A model generated the notes under the pieces. The model worked only from the letters and a program-made list of their open reading frames with translations. It was not told where the DNA came from and did not search any database. A program made the position numbers and the translations under genes. A DNA stretch of 37,414 bases from Prevotella sp. (GTDB lineage: Bacteria; Bacteroidota; Bacteroidia; Bacteroidales; Dysgonomonadaceae). Below, one piece after another: positions 34,395-37,414 of this stretch (positions are counted from its first letter, which is position 1; every line of letters starts with the position of its first letter). Location of the stretch: the NCBI GenBank assembly GCA_031271965.1, contig JAISUS010000010.1:1-37414 (forward strand). Reading direction: 5' to 3'.

Positions 34395-34632
34395 GGCAAA
34401 GCAACCGCTCAACTATAGATGATTGCCCGAATCCTCTATTTCCAATAATAGTTATAGGTAAAAAGAGGCGACGTTTCCTTTTGACCATGTGTTTTCCTAT
34501 CCACAAAGTCAATTATCTAATGGGTAAATAAAAGAACCGGCCACAAAAAATAAAAAAGCTTCACAAATATATTATCAATAAATAATTCTATAAATCAAAA
34601 TTACATTGACTCAATTTTAAATTTTAAAAAGT

Positions 34633-35754
34633 ATGAAAACAAAGTTCAATCATCTAGCCTTAGTGGCTATAGCATTATCTCTCGGATTCAGTAATTGTTC
34701 CAATAATGACAATCCGGATGATGGGAATGGCAAAGAAAACAAAAGTGTCTTTCTAAAAATCAGTGGAGGAAAAGTTTCTACTTATGCTGAAAATTCACCG
34801 GCAACGGACGGTGCCACTGTTGGTTTTGGTTCCGGAGACATTTATTTCGTTAATGCATCTGGTGCTATTCTAGTACATTATACGTTAAGCTCATCCGCAA
34901 CCAATTTAACTACCGGTAATATTGCTTTAGATGATATTACAGCCGGGCAGCTTATCAGCAACCTTCCGGGACAAGTAACAGCTATACATGTATTTGGGAA
35001 TGCATCAGGGTTGCCTGCTACAGGAAATATATCTACAGTAAAAGCAACCCTAAAACAAGTGACCTCTCAAGGTACTCTTGCTTCTGTTAATTTGTATGGA
35101 ACTACCAGTACTCTAACCCCTGTGTCTGGAAATGACTATACAGCCACCATTAGCTTAAAGCCAACCGTTGCTCGTATTGAATTAAAAGATATTACATCAA
35201 CAGGTGTTATTACAGGATTTCGTGTAGATGGTATTTTTATTGACAATTATTATTATCAAGCTGCGGTTGACGGAACTGTAGTAGTGGGTAATCTCGTTAA
35301 TAATATTTCAGATGCGACATTATTTTTAGACAATAGTTCTGCTTATCCTACAGCTCGTAAAACCTTCGTTTACGACTATTTCTCTTCGGGAATAACAGCA
35401 ACTTCGCAAGTAGCAACCCCTGCCAACATTAGTAATGTATGGGCATATAATTTATTTGCCAATACTGGGTCAGGCTCTTTTGCAATACCTCGCATAGTTA
35501 TCCGTCTAAGTAATATTACAACCAATGATCTCTCTACATATACCAATCCTCAGTTTATAACAGTCAAAGGATTGAAGGATGGAAGTACAAGCCTGACATC
35601 GATCGACGCCGGCAAAGTATACAATATTGGCGCAGGAGCATTAACGTTCAAAGAATCAGATTTAACTCCGGCTCCCAATATGGGTGCAATTGATGTAACT
35701 GTAACCGTTACTTTGGCTGAATGGGAAGTTGTTTCTGTAACTCCTGAGCTCTAA
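34633..35754 (+). CDS. Fimbrillin-family lipoprotein, probable major fimbrial subunit
   Basis: A 373-aa lipoprotein precursor with lipobox GFSNC (Cys22), then an Asn/Asp-rich linker. The mature sequence is Ser/Thr/Gly-rich beta-structure as in FimA/Mfa1 fimbrillins. Typical parts are the N-terminal VFLKISGG strand, SGDIYFVNASGAILVHYTLS, the mid-protein boundary segment TATISLKPTVARIELKDITS (the NTD-CTD pattern of the family) and a C-terminal strand series ending WEVVSVTPEL. Fimbrillins are secreted as lipoproteins, processed outside the cell and polymerised by donor-strand exchange. I do not see an obvious conserved arginine cleavage site. Being first in a row followed by a FimB/Mfa2-like anchor and another fimbrial lipoprotein, it is probably the main shaft subunit, but the tip or accessory role cannot be excluded. 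Confidence 0.8.
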   Translation: MKTKFNHLALVAIALSLGFSNCSNNDNPDDGNGKENKSVFLKISGGKVSTYAENSPATDGATVGFGSGDIYFVNASGAILVHYTLSSSATNLTTGNIALDDITAGQLISNLPGQVTAIHVFGNASGLPATGNISTVKATLKQVTSQGTLASVNLYGTTSTLTPVSGNDYTATISLKPTVARIELKDITSTGVITGFRVDGIFIDNYYYQAAVDGTVVVGNLVNNISDATLFLDNSSAYPTARKTFVYDYFSSGITATSQVATPANISNVWAYNLFANTGSGSFAIPRIVIRLSNITTNDLSTYTNPQFITVKGLKDGSTSLTSIDAGKVYNIGAGALTFKESDLTPAPNMGAIDVTVTVTLAEWEVVSVTPEL

Positions 35755-35764
35755 TAATATAAAA

Positions 35765-35807
35765 CCGGAATAAGAGGGGACGAATTTTAGATTCGACCCT
35801 CTTCCGG
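35765..35807 (+). terminator. Intercistronic hairpin between fimbrillin and anchor genes
   Basis: An interrupted inverted repeat (CCGGAA-AGAGGG-CGAAT against ATTCG-CCCTCT-TCCGG) starts 11 bp after the fimbrillin stop. It is followed by ATTATATAAATTTCG, not a solid T tract. It could partly terminate or protect the upstream mRNA and so raise fimbrillin over anchor expression. Confidence 0.55.
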
Positions 35808-35909
35808 ATTATATAAATTTCGATAAAATTTATTATTCAGTGTTTTCGATAGAAGATACGTAATTGATGTATAACACTATATGTCAATAAAAAAAATAAA
35901 AAAGATTTT

Positions 35910-36842
35910 ATGAAGCTGTTTTATTCGGTTTTTATACTGTTTACTGCCTTGACATTGAGCGGGTGCATCAATGATGGCATCAGCGAATGCCCGGTTGAGA
36001 CTGAAGATAATTTTATTTTAAAATTTCGTTATGTGAGTAGCGTTCCAGGAGATAATTTTACCGATAAGATTCAACAGGTGAATGTATATATTTTTAGTCA
36101 GGACGGGAAGTATATAACAACTCAAACTGTAGACTTAGCCGCATTAACTGCTTTCGCCGGAATTACACTATACCTTGATCCCGGTAACTATCGTATTATT
36201 TGCTGGGGGAATGCTTCGTCAAAAACATTTATCAACCCATTGGGTATTAACAATACTTTTACAGATGCTTATCTTTCTAATATTGCGACCCGAGATGGAA
36301 CTGTTGCCACAAATGGAGACCAGCTATACTATGCCTCGGATAACCTTGTCTTATCATCAACCTTAAAAGCAACTTCTACCAATATTATAGAGCGCATCTT
36401 AAATTTTCGAAATGCATATGTAAAAATACAACTCTATACCAAGGGGCTTATAGACAAAAACCAGCAAGGACAACTTTTGCCTCCCACAGTAGAAATGGTA
36501 AATATACCAAGCAGATACAATTTTCTGATGCAGACAGACAATAATACAATTCGCTATCTTAATACATCTTCTTTTCAGAATATATCAGGCGAAGAGATTG
36601 CTGCTGTAACCTTTTATACACCCCGTTTTTCAGATAACAATTCAATAGAAATACATATCAAAAAAAGTTCAGACGGCAATACCTTAACCAGTATTAACCT
36701 GAAGGATTTTATGAAAGAAAATAATATAACAGTAGAGGGCATAGAAGAAGCTGTGATTCCCATACTGATAGAATATAGACAAGCCTCTGTAGAAATAGGC
36801 ATCCCTGGATGGGAACAGAATCCGGTAGACCCGGAATTATAA
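35910..36842 (+). CDS. FimB/Mfa2-family fimbrial anchor lipoprotein
   Basis: A 310-aa lipoprotein with lipobox LSGC (Cys19). The early CPVETEDNFILKFRYV segment, VNVYIFSQDGKYI and LDPGNYRIICWGNAS are the hallmarks of the FimB/Mfa2 (PF08842-type) family, whose members anchor fimbriae to the outer membrane and limit their length. Later parts are RNAYVKIQLYTKG, VTFYTPRFSDNNSIEIHI and the C-terminal VEIGIPGWEQNPVDPEL. Its last residues (WExxxVxPEL) match the end of the preceding fimbrillin. The gap to fimbrillin is 155 bp with a hairpin, and 71 bp separate it from the next gene with no terminator visible. Confidence in the family is good, and its function is inferred from relatives. Confidence 0.82.
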   Translation: MKLFYSVFILFTALTLSGCINDGISECPVETEDNFILKFRYVSSVPGDNFTDKIQQVNVYIFSQDGKYITTQTVDLAALTAFAGITLYLDPGNYRIICWGNASSKTFINPLGINNTFTDAYLSNIATRDGTVATNGDQLYYASDNLVLSSTLKATSTNIIERILNFRNAYVKIQLYTKGLIDKNQQGQLLPPTVEMVNIPSRYNFLMQTDNNTIRYLNTSSFQNISGEEIAAVTFYTPRFSDNNSIEIHIKKSSDGNTLTSINLKDFMKENNITVEGIEEAVIPILIEYRQASVEIGIPGWEQNPVDPEL

Positions 36843-36913
36843 ATAACAACAGATATAACCAGAGACTTTTATCGATATTAAGATTAATTAAATACATAAA
36901 AAAGAGAGATAGT

Positions 36914-37414
36914 ATGAAAACAATAATCCTATACATAAGGCAAGGATATATCATTTGTATATTTATCCTTTTTGGTTTTCTCTATAGTGCTTGTCGGGAT
37001 ATTGACGACGCACAAATCTCTGATATAGATAGTAAAACAGTTACTTTCTCGGTAAAAGTACCCGGTTCATCGGAACCTAAGACATATGCCCTTAACGAAA
37101 ATAATGAAAACGATATAAACAGTATAGAGATATTGTTATTCAATACAAACGGAAACTATACCTATCAACCTATATATAGTAATGTTATAAACACTGACTC
37201 ACAGAATAACAGAATCAAAACTTTTGCAGTAAAAATACCCCAAGGAACCTACAACATGATAATACTAGCCAATGCAAGACAAGCGGTGGCTAACTCGGTA
37301 AATAGCTTCAGTCAAGGTGATTCAAAAGCATCAGTATTAGAAAAACTACTTATTACTAACTCCGGAAAATGGAATACAAGTCCCGCCACTGGCGGATATA
37401 TAAGAATTCCAATG
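36914..37414 (+). CDS. Fimbrial lipoprotein, N-terminal part (runs off right edge)
   Basis: The first 167 codons of a further fimbrial-type lipoprotein; the end lies beyond the window. The signal peptide is long (MKTIILYIRQGYIICIFILF) with a lipobox at FLYSAC (Cys27). The mature start has TVTFSVKVPG, INSIEILLFNTNGNYTY and AVKIPQGTYNMIILANARQA. These correspond to the N-terminal beta-strands of Mfa-like fimbrillin/accessory subunits (strand, IxVLLF strand, PxGxYxxxxxANA). It is 71 bp after the anchor gene and probably in the same transcript. In Mfa-type loci genes at this position often encode tip or accessory subunits, which is the likely role. The C-terminal half, needed to decide, is missing. 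Confidence 0.75.
   Translation, partial: MKTIILYIRQGYIICIFILFGFLYSACRDIDDAQISDIDSKTVTFSVKVPGSSEPKTYALNENNENDINSIEILLFNTNGNYTYQPIYSNVINTDSQNNRIKTFAVKIPQGTYNMIILANARQAVANSVNSFSQGDSKASVLEKLLITNSGKWNTSPATGGYIRIPM

Noticed and set aside
34394-34428. Invertible promoter or att-like repeat before the fimbrillin gene
   Set aside because: Only a 6-bp GGGCAA/TTGCCC repeat with a long loop is present; no longer inverted repeats and no recombinase gene nearby.
34328-34531. Possible 67-aa small protein in the gap before the fimbrillin gene
   Set aside because: No homology-like features, odd composition, no plausible ribosome-binding context, and it overlaps a promoter-like site. An overlapping minus-strand frame is equally poor.

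Overview
The window is low-GC DNA from a Bacteroidota (Bacteroidales) genome. The evidence is two complete SusC/SusD pairs with ECF sigma/FecR regulators, many lipobox signal peptides, and an FimA/Mfa-type fimbrial locus. Low GC and gene style would fit a gut genus such as Dysgonomonas, but the sequence does not fix the genus.

About 32.4 kb on the minus strand is a glycoprotein N-glycan utilisation region. Read in the direction of transcription, module 2 comes first (32399 to 23165): ECF sigma, FecR anti-sigma, SusC, SusD, GH18 endoglycosidase, DUF1735+LamG lipoprotein. Module 1 follows (22606 to 12669) with the same order plus a third, frameshifted DUF1735/discoidin lipoprotein. After a strong stem-loop comes a catabolic operon (12509 to beyond position 1): GH29 fucosidase, GH163 (DUF4838), GH3, a sialidase-fold (Asp-box) protein, an MFS permease, a GH130 phosphorylase, a GH92 mannosidase and the start of a second GH92 gene.

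The inferred pathway is as follows. Surface GH18 enzymes cut N-glycans within the chitobiose core. The two SusCD pairs import the glycan. GH29, GH163, GH3 and GH92 trim it in the periplasm down to Man-beta-1,4-GlcNAc. The MFS permease takes that disaccharide into the cytoplasm, where GH130 phosphorolyses it. The enzyme set resembles complex N-glycan loci of gut Bacteroides, and the GH3 would suit plant-type, xylose-bearing glycans. Both SusC proteins carry an N-terminal STN domain, so each can signal through its own FecR/sigma pair.

Both FecR-SusC gaps hold an intrinsic terminator that points the wrong way (plus strand). This layout fits cis-antisense small RNAs that repress susC. A further gene-free stretch (22607-23164) may encode an intergenic RNA.

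From 32.6 kb to the right end the plus strand carries a fimbrial locus: an AraC-type regulator, a DUF3575 outer-membrane protein, a fimbrillin lipoprotein, a FimB/Mfa2-like anchor and the start of a further fimbrial lipoprotein. No tRNA, rRNA, CRISPR array or insertion sequence was recognised.
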